Source of the DNA: Caballeronia udeis
Lineage (GTDB): Bacteria; Pseudomonadota; Gammaproteobacteria; Burkholderiales; Burkholderiaceae
Assembly (NCBI RefSeq): GCF_001544555.2
Contig: NZ_FCOK02000012.1
Coordinates: 86,414-150,413 of the forward strand
DNA length: 64,000 nt
Reading direction: 5' to 3'
Part shown: piece after piece, positions 16,993 to 25,886 of the stretch
How positions within the stretch are numbered: the stretch's first letter is position 1
How the letters are laid out: each line of letters begins with the position of its first letter
Notes under the pieces: generated by a model
Told to the model about the DNA's origin: nothing
The model's input: the letters and a program-made list of their open reading frames with translations, nothing else
Databases searched by the model: none
Translations under genes and position numbers: made by a program

Positions 16993-18386
16993 TGAAGAAG
17001 CCCAATCTCCGGCGGCAAGTCGCGCTCTGGCTGCTGCTGCCGCTGCTCGCCCTGCTCGCGCTCGATGCGTGGCTGACGTATCAACGCGCGATGAGCGCCG
17101 CGCACGTTGCGTTCGACCGCTCGCTCGAGTACTCGCTGAAGTCGATTCGCGAAGGCACGCGCCTGGTCAATGGCACCGTGGAAGTGGACCTGCCGTATCT
17201 CGCGCTGGAAATGTTCGAATCGAACGCGGGGGGCAAGATCTATTACCTGATCCGCGAGGAAGGCGGCCGCGCGGTAACCGGCTATCCGGACTTGCCAATG
17301 CCGTCGCCGCGCGCCGCACCCGAGTCTTATCAAACGAGTTTCTACGACGCCGCTTTTCGCGGTGAAGAGTTGCGCATGGGCGTGCTGCGCCTGCCGGTGC
17401 ACGACGTACCGGGTGCCCAGACGCGCGTAGTGTGGATCATGGTCGGCGAAACAATCGAGCCGCGTCAGGCGCTCGCTCGCCAGATCCTGATGGGCTCGCT
17501 GCTGCAGGAGTGCCTCCTGGTCGTGCTGGCGCTGGCGATCGTCTGGCTCGGCGTGGGACGCGGACTGAGGCCGCTGCATCTGCTCTCGGCCAAGGTCGCC
17601 GCACGCACGGAAGATGACCCCGCACCGCTCGATAAAGCGGGTCTGCCGAACGAAGTGGAGCCGCTGGTGGAGTCAATCAATCAGTACATCGGACGATTAC
17701 GGCGCATGCAGGAATCACGTCGGCGCTTTTTCACCGACGCGGCGCATCAGTTGAAGACACCGCTCGCCATCATTCAGGCCGAGTCGGAACTCGCCTTGCG
17801 AGAAACCTTGAATGAGCCCGCGCGTTTGCATCTGACACGCCTGAACGGCGCCGTCAGACAAGCAGCGAAAGGCGTGCAGCAATTGCTGTCGCTATCCCGC
17901 CTTGACAACGACAGCAGCGAGATCGGCATGCTCGCGCCGCTGCGCCTCGACAAGCTCGCGCGCAGCGTGACGCTCGACTGGTCGCCCGTGGCTCGGGCCC
18001 GCAATATCGACCTCGGTTTCGAGCATGAAGCGGATGTCGAAGTCATGGGGAACCGGGAATTGCTGGCGGAATTGTGCGGCAATCTTATCGACAACGCCGT
18101 CCGTTATGCAGGCGACGGTTCCATCATCACGGTTCGCGTTGCGCGGGTGGAAGAAGACCCGTTGCTGCAGGTTGTCGACAATGGTCCGGGCATTGCGCCG
18201 CATGAGCGCGATGCAGTGTTCGAGCGTTTCTACCGGAGCCAGACGGAACAATACGTGGAAGGCAGCGGACTCGGACTCGCGATCGTGCGCGAGATCGCCC
18301 GGGTACATCATGCGCAGATCAAGCTGGGCGACGCACCCGGCGGCGGGCTGGTGGTCAGCGTCCGGTTTGCATCGAATGTGCCTTGA
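16992..18386 (+). CDS. Sensor histidine kinase (TctE-like)
   Basis: A 464-aa inner-membrane kinase. One membrane segment lies at about 11-30, a periplasmic sensor of the 2CSK_N type at 31-160 and a second segment near 168-187. A HAMP-like linker follows, then the H-box with His252 in AAHQLKTPLA and an ATPase domain with NLIDNAVRYA, VVDNGPGI and GSGLGLAIV. It is coupled to the response regulator by a TGATG overlap. It probably senses the solute, or solute-loaded binding protein, of the divergent importer. Confidence 0.9.
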   Translation: MKKPNLRRQVALWLLLPLLALLALDAWLTYQRAMSAAHVAFDRSLEYSLKSIREGTRLVNGTVEVDLPYLALEMFESNAGGKIYYLIREEGGRAVTGYPDLPMPSPRAAPESYQTSFYDAAFRGEELRMGVLRLPVHDVPGAQTRVVWIMVGETIEPRQALARQILMGSLLQECLLVVLALAIVWLGVGRGLRPLHLLSAKVAARTEDDPAPLDKAGLPNEVEPLVESINQYIGRLRRMQESRRRFFTDAAHQLKTPLAIIQAESELALRETLNEPARLHLTRLNGAVRQAAKGVQQLLSLSRLDNDSSEIGMLAPLRLDKLARSVTLDWSPVARARNIDLGFEHEADVEVMGNRELLAELCGNLIDNAVRYAGDGSIITVRVARVEEDPLLQVVDNGPGIAPHERDAVFERFYRSQTEQYVEGSGLGLAIVREIARVHHAQIKLGDAPGGGLVVSVRFASNVP

Positions 18387-18412
18387 AACAAGCATCATTT
18401 ACTTCGGAAATA

Positions 18413-19300
18413 TCACTTCAGCGAATGCAGGGTCTCCCGGCATGTCTCGACGAATTGTTCGACGAGCGCCGATCTTTCGCCATTGATCGCGACGCTGGCT
18501 ACAACCGGAATTGCTATAACCGGCGACAGCGGCACCACGCGAAGCCCTTGCGCGCGAGCCGAGAGCGCCGCGACTTCATCGACTATGGTGATCAGCTTCG
18601 AGCGCGCCGCCAGCGCAACCAGCGAGTGATAGGACTGCGCGGTGACGGCGACATCGAAGGTCACCGAGAGCTCCTCCAGACGCTTGGCGAGCAGCCTTCC
18701 CAGCGGGTCCGCAGGATCCGGCCCGGCAATCTCGCGGCCCTCCAGCACACCGAGTTCAATGGACGGCGTGTCCGGCAACATGGAAGGATGCCCCACGCAA
18801 ACAAGCCGGCTGGCAGCCAGTTCGATCTCCTTGATGGCAGGGTGGGACACGCTGTGATACAGGATGCCGACGTCCGCCTCCATGAGCGCGATGCTGGCAA
18901 CGGCGGTCGCCGAGTAATCTGAACGAATCGACAGCTTCACGCCCGGATGCTTCGCTCGAAACGCCAGCGCGGCATCTGCCACCATGGTCTGGGCCAGTGC
19001 GGGCGCGGCGAGAATGCGTATGGACGAATCGCCGGTGCCGCCGCGCAGATTCTGCGCGAGCCGCTGAACGGCCTGAAGCTGTTCGTCGAGCCGCAGTATC
19101 TCGGGGAACAGCAACTGTGCCTCCCGGGTCGGTATCAGCTTGCCGCGAACCCGGTCGAAGAGCGGATAACCTAACTGGCGCTCCGCACTTTGCAGGATTT
19201 GCGTGATTGCCGGCTGCGTGAGAGACAGCAGTGCGGCAGCTGCTTTAAGCGTTCCTGTGACGCGGATAGCGTTCACTACCTCTATATGCCTGAGCCGCAT
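18413..19300 (-). CDS. LysR-family transcriptional regulator
   Basis: A 295-aa regulator. The HTH occupies about 5-62 (MRLRHIEVVNAIRVTGTLKAAAALLSLTQPAITQ), followed by a substrate-binding domain. It is the last gene of a minus-strand group M20 amidohydrolase - MFS transporter - LysR, with 63 bp to the MFS stop. Its position suggests it regulates that group, perhaps through the palindrome at 22077-22099. Only 26 bp separate its end from the convergent kinase gene. Confidence 0.87.
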   Translation of the reverse strand: MRLRHIEVVNAIRVTGTLKAAAALLSLTQPAITQILQSAERQLGYPLFDRVRGKLIPTREAQLLFPEILRLDEQLQAVQRLAQNLRGGTGDSSIRILAAPALAQTMVADAALAFRAKHPGVKLSIRSDYSATAVASIALMEADVGILYHSVSHPAIKEIELAASRLVCVGHPSMLPDTPSIELGVLEGREIAGPDPADPLGRLLAKRLEELSVTFDVAVTAQSYHSLVALAARSKLITIVDEVAALSARAQGLRVVPLSPVIAIPVVASVAINGERSALVEQFVETCRETLHSLK

Positions 19301-19363
19301 CGAATGGGGAGTCCGGTTGGGTTCAATTTCGCAGTGGACCCGGGCGAGCGGCCGGCCGTCTGT

Positions 19364-20674
19364 TCATGCGTTGGTCAACACGCTCGCGCTGGCCGCGACG
19401 GGGTCCACCCGCTTGCGAAAGTACAGGATACACAACAGCGCAAGCACCGCCGTGACCATGACGTAATAAGCGGGAATGAACTTGCTGCCGGTCGCGTTGG
19501 CGATCCACGTGCAGATCATCAGCGACAATCCGCCGAACACCGCAAAGGTCAAGTTATGAACGATCGCGATGCTGGTCGTGCGGGTGTCGTGAGGAAAGAG
19601 TTCGGCCACGAACGCGGGCATCGCGCCTTGAAACACCATCACGCACGCGGTCAATCCGGTGACGCAGAACACGTACGTCGTAACCGTCGGCGACGCGACC
19701 ATCAGATGAAACGCGGGGATAGTCAGGATGGCCGTCAGCGAGGTGCCTGTCGCGATCAGCGGAAGGCGGCCCACCCGGTCCGAAAGAGCGCCGAAGACCG
19801 GCGGCAAGACGATCTGCGCAACAGAATATCCGATGGCGCCCCACATGGAGTCCGCCGCGCTCATGCCCAGCACTTTCTGTGCATATAGGGGGATGAATAC
19901 ACCGAGCAGATAATTTGTCGATGCCGCCAGCGAGTACAAACCGACCGCCGCCATGATGCGCATCTTCGCGGTTGCAAAGGTGTTGCGGATCGGGTTGCGT
20001 TCGTGGCTGGCCGCTTTGAATTCAGGGGTTTCATCAACACGGCGGCGGATCCAGTAACCAAACGGCACGATCGCAAGCCCGATCAGGAACGGTATGCGCC
20101 AACCCCACGATAGCAGGGTATCGGGCGTCATCAGCTTGTTCGTGCCTAGTCCCACGAGGCTTGCCAGACCGGTCGCAAGACCAATCCCGACCACCTGGTA
20201 GCTGGCGAAATAACCCTTCATGCGCGCGGGCGCATGTTCGGTCACGAAGGATACCGTCGACCCGAATTCACCGCCCGCCGAGAAGCCCTGCAAGATCTTG
20301 CCCAGGACCAGGATCAACGTACCGGCAACTCCGAACATGGCATAGGTCGGCGCGCACGCGATCACCAGGGTACCGGCACCCATGAGCCAGATCGTGAGCA
20401 TCATGCCCGCCTTGCGGCCGCGCTTGTCGCTATAGGCACCCAGCACCATCGCCCCCAGAGGCCGGATGAAATAGCTGACGCCGAAGGTCGCGGCGGCGGC
20501 CAGCATCGACGTGTAGGCGTCACCGGTCGGAAAGAAGGCTTTGGCAATAACCACCGCCAGAAAACCATACACAAACAGGTCGTAGAACTCGAGCATATTG
20601 CCGACCAGCGCCGACGCCAGGATGCGCCGGAACTTACTGCGCTGCGCGGGGGTTAGAACGTTATCGGTGGACAT
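19364..20674 (-). CDS. MFS transporter, metabolite:H+ symporter family
   Basis: A 436-aa transporter with 12 predicted membrane segments, starting at the ATG at 20674 after GGAAAAGGAAAC. The segment FYDLFVYGF near residue 30, the loop FIRPLGAMVLGAYSDKRGRK and GRLPLI after segment 8 match the MHS branch (proline/betaine, shikimate, alpha-ketoglutarate and citrate carriers). It lies between an M20 amidohydrolase and a LysR gene on the same strand, suggesting import of an N-acylated or dipeptide-like substrate that the M20 enzyme cleaves. Confidence 0.87.
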   Translation of the reverse strand: MSTDNVLTPAQRSKFRRILASALVGNMLEFYDLFVYGFLAVVIAKAFFPTGDAYTSMLAAAATFGVSYFIRPLGAMVLGAYSDKRGRKAGMMLTIWLMGAGTLVIACAPTYAMFGVAGTLILVLGKILQGFSAGGEFGSTVSFVTEHAPARMKGYFASYQVVGIGLATGLASLVGLGTNKLMTPDTLLSWGWRIPFLIGLAIVPFGYWIRRRVDETPEFKAASHERNPIRNTFATAKMRIMAAVGLYSLAASTNYLLGVFIPLYAQKVLGMSAADSMWGAIGYSVAQIVLPPVFGALSDRVGRLPLIATGTSLTAILTIPAFHLMVASPTVTTYVFCVTGLTACVMVFQGAMPAFVAELFPHDTRTTSIAIVHNLTFAVFGGLSLMICTWIANATGSKFIPAYYVMVTAVLALLCILYFRKRVDPVAASASVLTNA

Positions 20675-20741
20675 GGGCGTTTCCTTTTCCGATGCGTGAG
20701 GTCTCAGTGGGCCGCGTGACAGCGGACGCACTGACGATCTT

Positions 20742-22049
20742 TCAGGGGGGCAGCCGCGCTTCAACGCCGGCCGGCGCATTCAGGTAATCAAATGCGGTTA
20801 GCGCGAAGATTTCGCCTAGCGCGCGCAGTTCGTCGACGTGCACGTATTCATCCGCCGCACCCATGTTGTAGGAAGTCAGGCCGCATACGACCGTCGGTAC
20901 GCCGTGCCGGCGATACAACCGCGCGTCGGACGCACCCACGCGCATGTTGACGACCGGTTCGGTGCCAAGCTTCGCTGCACAATTGCGTTTGAGTGTTTGA
21001 ATGACCTCGTGGTCGGGATCGGTCCAGCTCGGTTCGTATTCGCGGACAATCTCCAGAGAAACCCCAGGATGACGAGCGACGATCGCGTTTATCCTGGCTG
21101 TCATCTGAGCCACCGATACGCCGACGGGAAGCCGGATATCGGCCGTTGCGCTCGCGTGATCCGCAATCAGATTCGATAACCGGCCGCCGCTGATCGTGCC
21201 GAATGTAATGGTGGGACAGCGAAGAACATCGCTTTCGCCCAAGCCCGAGATTGCCTCGGACACAGCGGCTGAACGCTCGATCGCGGCGAGCACTTCGGGT
21301 GGAGCGGCAACCGTATAGTCACGTACGCTCTTGAGCTCCTGAATGGCATCCAGCAATTTTTCAATCGCGCTGTCGCCCTTGTGGACGTGTGCCGCGTGAG
21401 CCGACTTGCCGGTTGCATCGAGGCGCAGCCAGATCATTCCCTTTTCGCCGAATCGCAGCACATGGGGCGACCCGGTGTCGGCGCTGATCATCGCGTCGCC
21501 GGCTGCATGCGGGACATGATCGAGCAGATACCCGCTGCCCTCGGTGCCCATGCTTTCTTCGTCACCGGCAAACGTCGCGACCACCTCGCCAGCAAACGAA
21601 TCACGCAGTCTGGCGAGATGGCGCAATGCGAAGATGATGGCCGCGAGACCCCCCTTCATGTCGGACACCCCTAGCCCAAATAACTTTCCGCCGCGCTCCT
21701 CGCCGTTGAAATCAGCAGACCATTGCTTCGCGCTGACAAGGGGGAACGTGTCGAGGTGCCCGTTGAAAACGAGTCGTCGGCCCGGGGTGGCACCGCGGAC
21801 GCGGACCACGAGATTCATCACATGCGGGAGGGTGCCGTAGCGTTCGACGCTAACGTCGAAACCGTCGAACATCGCCTCGATCGCATCTGCCATGGCGTGC
21901 GTGCTGCCCGGCGGATAAGCGCTGGGAACAGCCACCAGGGCGCGCGCGAGGGCAACGATCTCGTGACTGGATTGTGCGACGGCTCCGCCAAGCGCACTGC
22001 GCGTGTGAGCGATTTCAGCATCGCCCGCAATTGCCTCATCGGCTAGCAT
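20742..22049 (-). CDS. M20-family metallo-amidohydrolase (ArgE/DapE/ACY1 type)
   Basis: Zinc-dependent deacylase or peptidase of 435 aa from the ATG at 22049 with GGAGACC before it. Metal ligands are visible: His98 and Asp100 in NGHLDTFP, bridging Asp130 in GVSDMKGG, catalytic Glu164 and ligand Glu165 in GDEESMGTEGS. A lid/dimer domain follows in the middle. The substrate is probably an N-acyl amino acid or small amide imported by the next gene's transporter. A perfect 9-bp inverted repeat sits just upstream. Confidence 0.87.
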   Translation of the reverse strand: MLADEAIAGDAEIAHTRSALGGAVAQSSHEIVALARALVAVPSAYPPGSTHAMADAIEAMFDGFDVSVERYGTLPHVMNLVVRVRGATPGRRLVFNGHLDTFPLVSAKQWSADFNGEERGGKLFGLGVSDMKGGLAAIIFALRHLARLRDSFAGEVVATFAGDEESMGTEGSGYLLDHVPHAAGDAMISADTGSPHVLRFGEKGMIWLRLDATGKSAHAAHVHKGDSAIEKLLDAIQELKSVRDYTVAAPPEVLAAIERSAAVSEAISGLGESDVLRCPTITFGTISGGRLSNLIADHASATADIRLPVGVSVAQMTARINAIVARHPGVSLEIVREYEPSWTDPDHEVIQTLKRNCAAKLGTEPVVNMRVGASDARLYRRHGVPTVVCGLTSYNMGAADEYVHVDELRALGEIFALTAFDYLNAPAGVEARLPP

Positions 22050-22076
22050 GTCTGGTCTCCAACTACTTGAATGCGC

Positions 22077-22099
22077 GTGTTTCACCTGATGTGAAACAC
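22077..22099. promoter_or_regulatory. Perfect palindromic operator upstream of M20 operon
   Basis: GTGTTTCAC-CTGAT-GTGAAACAC: 9-bp perfect arms with a 5-bp centre, 28 bp upstream of the M20 start codon. The position fits a repressor or activator site controlling the M20-MFS-LysR operon. The binding protein could be the LysR encoded in the operon (LysR boxes are usually T-N11-A) or an unlinked regulator. Confidence 0.6.
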
Positions 22100-22372
22100 C
22101 CGGCATTGACTAGATGGTCGGTAGCCGAATTAGCCCGGTCCAATCAGCCAAAATGGGTTGGGTATAAGTAAAACTTAAGCGGCGTGACGCGTGGATAAGG
22201 GAGCGATAGCCTCGCCGGAAAGATCAGGAGGCCGTTACAATGCCTTTGGCAGGTTCATTGGCCGGACTGCAGCAACGTTTAGCGAAGCTGCGTAGCCGGA
22301 TTGGGGAATGCCGGTGCTGCGCACGCCCGGATCATCTCCAGAAAAACAGGCTGGCCGGCACTGAGAGGATCT
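22100..22372. other. Intergenic region between M20 operon and channel gene
   Basis: Divergent promoter region. An AT-richer stretch (about 22145-22175) probably holds promoter elements. The short ORFs crossing it have no start signals and I do not consider them genes. Confidence 0.5.
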
Positions 22373-23566
22373 ATGTTCAATGACATGTTCCGCGTAGTGA
22401 ATGGACCGGATGGACGTCATTTCTATGTCCACACCGACAGCCTTCCCGTGGCGATTCTTCTCGTCATTGTGTTGTTCCTGGCTATCGCGTTGGCCAGCGC
22501 GCTCTGCTACTACATCACCCGCTTCATCTTGCTGAAGATCGTTGGCTACCTTGCGCGCGGCGAGCGCCGCAAGTGGCTGCGTGCCGCGGAGCGCCGCAAG
22601 GTGTTTCATCGGCTGGCGCCGCTGGTGCCCGCGGCCATCATCTATATTTCAGCGCCGCTGCTGACCGGAGTCACGTTTCCGGTCATTTCCATGCTGGGTC
22701 GTCCGGTGGAGACGTTGTCGGCATGCTTCATGGTGGTGACCGTCCTGCGCGCCGCATTCGCGTTCCTGAGCAGCATTGAGGATCGCTATAGTCATTTTCA
22801 TTTTGCAAGCCAGAGACCGATCAAAAGCTTTCTTCAGATAGCCGCTATCGTCCTGTACGTGCTTGCGCTGATTGCCGCAGTGTCACTGCTGTTGCATCGT
22901 TCACCGGCCAATTTCCTCACTGGCGTGAGCGCGATGACCGCGTTGCTGATCATCGTCTTCCGGGATTCGCTGCTGGGGTTTGTCGCCAGCATTCAACTGG
23001 CCGCCTACGACATGCTGCGCGTGGGCGACTGGATCGAGGTACCTGGATTCGTGGCCGACGGCACGGTCATTGATATCGCGCTGAACACGATCAAGGTGCG
23101 CAATTTCGACAACTCGATTGTCATGCTGCCGAGCTATGTATTGCTGACCAACAGCGTCAAGAACTGGCGCGGCATGGTTGAATCCGGCGGCCGGCGAGTC
23201 AAGCATGCCATTCACCTGGACTTTGAGAGCATCCGGTTTTGCGACGATGAACTGCTTGCCAAACTAAGGGCGAGCACCGCCTTTCGGGTGCCGTTCACCC
23301 TGCCCGACGACGCGCAACGCCTGACCAATCTCGGCATGTTTCGCCTGTATCTGGTGGGGTACTTTCGCCACTATCCGGGTATCCGAAGCGACATGCCGCT
23401 GGTGGTTCGCCAGTTGCAATCCTCCAGCCAGGGTCTGCCGCTGGAAGTGTTCCTGTTCGTGAACGAAACAAGCTGGGAGTCATACGAACAGATCCAGTCG
23501 GATATGTTCGACCACGTCTATGGCATCCTGCCGCTGTTCGAATTGCGCGTCTGGCAAAAGCGCTAG
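22373..23566 (+). CDS. Mechanosensitive ion channel, YbdG-like
   Basis: A 397-aa inner-membrane protein. From the ATG at 22373 it has about five hydrophobic segments, then an MscS-type pore/beta domain: TALLIIVFRDSLLGFVASIQL, DMLRVGDWIEVPGFVADGTVIDI and LNTIKVRNFDNSIVMLPSYVLL. The long C-terminal part after NWRGMVESGGRR matches the E. coli YbdG (MscM-like) style rather than small MscS. It opens on membrane tension to release solutes under hypo-osmotic shock. It stands alone. An alternative start is the ATG four codons later. Confidence 0.85.
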   Translation: MFNDMFRVVNGPDGRHFYVHTDSLPVAILLVIVLFLAIALASALCYYITRFILLKIVGYLARGERRKWLRAAERRKVFHRLAPLVPAAIIYISAPLLTGVTFPVISMLGRPVETLSACFMVVTVLRAAFAFLSSIEDRYSHFHFASQRPIKSFLQIAAIVLYVLALIAAVSLLLHRSPANFLTGVSAMTALLIIVFRDSLLGFVASIQLAAYDMLRVGDWIEVPGFVADGTVIDIALNTIKVRNFDNSIVMLPSYVLLTNSVKNWRGMVESGGRRVKHAIHLDFESIRFCDDELLAKLRASTAFRVPFTLPDDAQRLTNLGMFRLYLVGYFRHYPGIRSDMPLVVRQLQSSSQGLPLEVFLFVNETSWESYEQIQSDMFDHVYGILPLFELRVWQKR

Positions 23567-23609
23567 CGGCGTTGGGGTAAACGTAGTCGCAAACGCAGTC
23601 GCCGCCCGG

Positions 23610-23702
23610 TTACCCCGTCAATCCCTCGACAATGCATACCACAACCGTAAAAGCGCCAATGCAGGCCGCCAGAGTGGCTGCTGCCTTCGCAAAAGGGTTC
23701 AT
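23610..23702 (-). CDS. Small single-span membrane protein, 30 aa
   Basis: A very short ORF from ATG at 23702 to TAA at 23610, with a good ribosome site (GGAG, 6 nt before the ATG). The peptide starts MNPFAKAAATLAA, continues as a hydrophobic helix through CIGAFTVVVCIV and ends EGLTG. An AT-rich stretch with a TATAAA-like element lies just upstream on the same strand (about 23735-23745). This combination is typical of small inner-membrane proteins. Function is unknown. It is convergent with the channel gene. Confidence 0.45.
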   Translation of the reverse strand: MNPFAKAAATLAACIGAFTVVVCIVEGLTG

Positions 23703-23882
23703 GCCGGCCTCCAAATCTGTAAAGGGAAGCGCATTTTATATTGAAATGAAAGCTAAAAGAAATAATTGTATTAAATGAAAGATTAAGAAATCGGGCGTCG
23801 CCGGTGGAGGCTTTGTTGAGGATAATTCGCGAAAAATCATTAGGTATCCTGATTATTTCTCGACAAGGAAAAGACGAAGCCG

Positions 23883-23923
23883 GCTTGCGGCGCTCTCAAA
23901 TGACCCGTCGGTTTGCCGCAAGC
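23883..23923. repeat. Inverted repeat between channel gene and riboswitch
   Basis: GCTTGCGGC (23883-23891) and GCCGCAAGC (23915-23923) are perfect 9-bp arms around a 23-bp loop, with no poly-T after them. Its role is unclear; it may be an end-of-transcript structure or a regulatory site upstream of the glycine riboswitch promoter. Confidence 0.4.
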
Positions 23924-24002
23924 ACCCTTCCCCGAGTCAATCCAAACCTACAGCCCCCTTGCCTATCTTATTTTTAGGCGGTATCTTGGCGGGGTTCTAA
24001 TC

Positions 24003-24190
24003 GCTAGCGCGGGAGAGACTGTCACGGAAGCATGGTGACGGCGCCGACGGAGCAACCGCCCCGGAAACTCTCAGGCCAAAGGACCGCGTAGCAGGAACAT
24101 CTGGAGAGCGGCGCTTTAATGCGCCCACCGACGGGGATGTCGTGCGTGCAACGCCACGACTGAAACTCTCAGGTAAACGGACAGATGGGG
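24003..24190 (+). promoter_or_regulatory. Tandem glycine riboswitch
   Basis: Two consecutive glycine aptamers lie in the leader of the oxidase gene. The first (about 24006-24086) begins GCGGGAGAGACTG and contains GGAAACTCTCAGGCCAAAGGACCGC. The second (about 24100-24188) begins CTGGAGAGCGG and contains GAAACTCTCAGGTAAACGGACAGA. These are the conserved P1/P3a strings of the gcvT class, and the 13-nt linker is normal. The motif is usually an 'on' switch activating glycine consumption. Here it precedes an FAD amino-acid oxidase rather than gcvTHP. Confidence 0.93.
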
Positions 24191-24240
24191 CATAGACGCC
24201 GGAAATCCCGGCGATGCCCAACTTTCATCTGGACCTTGTC

Positions 24241-25458
24241 ATGTCACGAATCGCCATCATTGGCGCCGGTATCACCGGCGTCACGACTGCTTACGCCCTC
24301 GCTGAACGCGGCCACGACGTCACCGTTTTCGAGCGTCATCGATACGCGGCAATGGAAACATCGTTCGCCAACGGCGGCCAGCTTTCCGCGAGCAACGCCG
24401 AGGTCTGGAACAGCATGGCCACCGTGCTCAAGGGCTTGCGGTGGATGTTCACGCGCGATGCACCGCTGCTGCTGAACCCGGCGCCCACCTGGCACAAGTA
24501 TTCATGGATGGGCGAGTTCCTGCGCCAGATCCCGAACTACCGGGCGAATACCGTCGAGACAGTGCGCCTTGCCATTGCCGCCCGCGAGCATCTGTTCGGG
24601 ATTGCCGAGCGCGAAGGCATTGACTTCGACCTCGAGCAGCACGGCATCCTGCATATGTACCAGCAGAAAAAGGACTTCGATACCGCCGCGAAAGTGAACG
24701 TGCTTTTGCAGTCGGGCGGCCTTGACCGGCGCGCGGTGACAAGCGACGAGATGCGCGCGATCGAACCCACGCTGCAAGGCGATTTCCACGGTGGATTTTT
24801 CACGCCGTCCGACTCGACCGGCGACATCCACAAATTCACGCGGGGTCTTGCCGAAGCCTGCGAGCGGCGCGGCGTGCGCTTTCATTACGACACGCAGATC
24901 GCGGATATCGAGCAGCGCGGCGACGGGCCGTTCGCCATGCGTGTGCTGCACGGCGGCAGCGCGGATGACGAGCAACAACATGGCTTCGACCGCATCGTGG
25001 TGTGCGCGGGCGTGGCAAGCCGCCAGATAGCGTCCATGCTCGGCGATCACGTGAATATCTATCCGGTGAAGGGTTATTCGATCACCGTGTGCCTGGATGA
25101 CGCCGCGAGTCGCGAGGGTGCGCCGTGGGTCAGTCTGCTCGACGACAGCGCGAAGATTGTCACGAGCCGGCTTGGCGCCGACCGCTTTCGCGTTGCGGGT
25201 ACGGCTGAAATCAACGGCTTTAATCGCGACATTCGCTCGGACCGGATCGCACCGCTCGTCGACTGGACGCGCCGCTATTTTCCGGATGTTGCAACATCGC
25301 GCGTAATCCCGTGGGCGGGCTTGCGGCCGATGCTGCCAAGCATGTTGCCGAAGGTCGGGAGCGGCAAGCGTCGCGGCGTGTTCTACAACACCGGGCATGG
25401 GCACCTGGGATGGACGCTGTCTGCTGCGACGGCGCACAGCATTGCGGAGCGCATGTAG
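24241..25458 (+). CDS. FAD-dependent D-amino acid dehydrogenase / glycine oxidase-like enzyme (DadA family)
   Basis: Oxidatively deaminates an amino acid, by context probably glycine or a D-amino acid, passing electrons from FAD to the respiratory chain or oxygen. The protein is 405 aa from the ATG at 24241; an in-frame ATG at 24214 is possible. The Rossmann motif GAGITG (8-13) opens the DAO fold, the FANGGQLSASNAEVW stretch (about 41-55) is the DadA signature, and PVKGYSIT and the C-terminal GHGHLGWTLS bind FAD. The tandem glycine riboswitch directly upstream argues for induction by glycine. Confidence 0.88.
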   Translation: MSRIAIIGAGITGVTTAYALAERGHDVTVFERHRYAAMETSFANGGQLSASNAEVWNSMATVLKGLRWMFTRDAPLLLNPAPTWHKYSWMGEFLRQIPNYRANTVETVRLAIAAREHLFGIAEREGIDFDLEQHGILHMYQQKKDFDTAAKVNVLLQSGGLDRRAVTSDEMRAIEPTLQGDFHGGFFTPSDSTGDIHKFTRGLAEACERRGVRFHYDTQIADIEQRGDGPFAMRVLHGGSADDEQQHGFDRIVVCAGVASRQIASMLGDHVNIYPVKGYSITVCLDDAASREGAPWVSLLDDSAKIVTSRLGADRFRVAGTAEINGFNRDIRSDRIAPLVDWTRRYFPDVATSRVIPWAGLRPMLPSMLPKVGSGKRRGVFYNTGHGHLGWTLSAATAHSIAERM

Positions 25459-25667
25459 GGCGGTGGTTTTTCGCTCGCGCCGGGCATTCGCTTTTCCGCT
25501 CTGTCTGTCTTCTGGCGCGTCGATGTGATCCGCGCGTTGTTGCAAAGTCCCTGACCCAAAACCCTTGAACGATACCGCCCGCGCGCTCGTCTCTTTATTG
25601 AGATGGACGTGCGGAAAGGTGCGTTACGGTTTCGCGTTTGCCGTTAAAAAATCAGGAGACAAACGGG

Positions 25668-25703
25668 ATGCGCGTGGAACTGTTCAACTACGGACGTCAC
25701 TGA
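25668..25703 (+). CDS. Possible 11-aa leader ORF
   Basis: ATG to TGA encodes MRVELFNYGRH. It has an AGGAG ribosome site 9 nt upstream and ends 3 nt before the ATG of the next small ORF, which has no ribosome site of its own. It may couple translation into that ORF. It could also be a decayed gene start. Evidence is only spacing and the ribosome site. Confidence 0.3.
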   Translation: MRVELFNYGRH

Positions 25704-25706
25704 TAC

Positions 25707-25886
25707 ATGCTGTGTGGTCCGAGTGATTTGTCGCCCCGTGAGCGCTACGAAACCGAGCTTGACGCACTCGCAGCAGGAGCGAAACTGTTTGCGGATCGGA
25801 ACGAGAGAGATTGGGCGTCTCAACCTGAAGATATGGCATGCAAAGCGCGCGCTTTCGCCAACTATCAGCGGTGCAGGGGCTATTAA
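25707..25886 (+). CDS. Small hypothetical protein, 59 aa
   Basis: Reads from ATG at 25707 to TAA at 25884-25886, which overlaps the next ATG (TAATG), so the two are coupled. The sequence (starting MLCGPSDLSPRERYETELD) is hydrophilic, rich in Glu/Arg/Ala, and predicted helical. I recognise no family. Codon use and the tight junctions on both sides support a real gene. It lies in an accessory-looking pocket between the glycine oxidase and a LysR gene. Confidence 0.5.
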   Translation: MLCGPSDLSPRERYETELDALAAGAKLFADRNERDWASQPEDMACKARAFANYQRCRGY

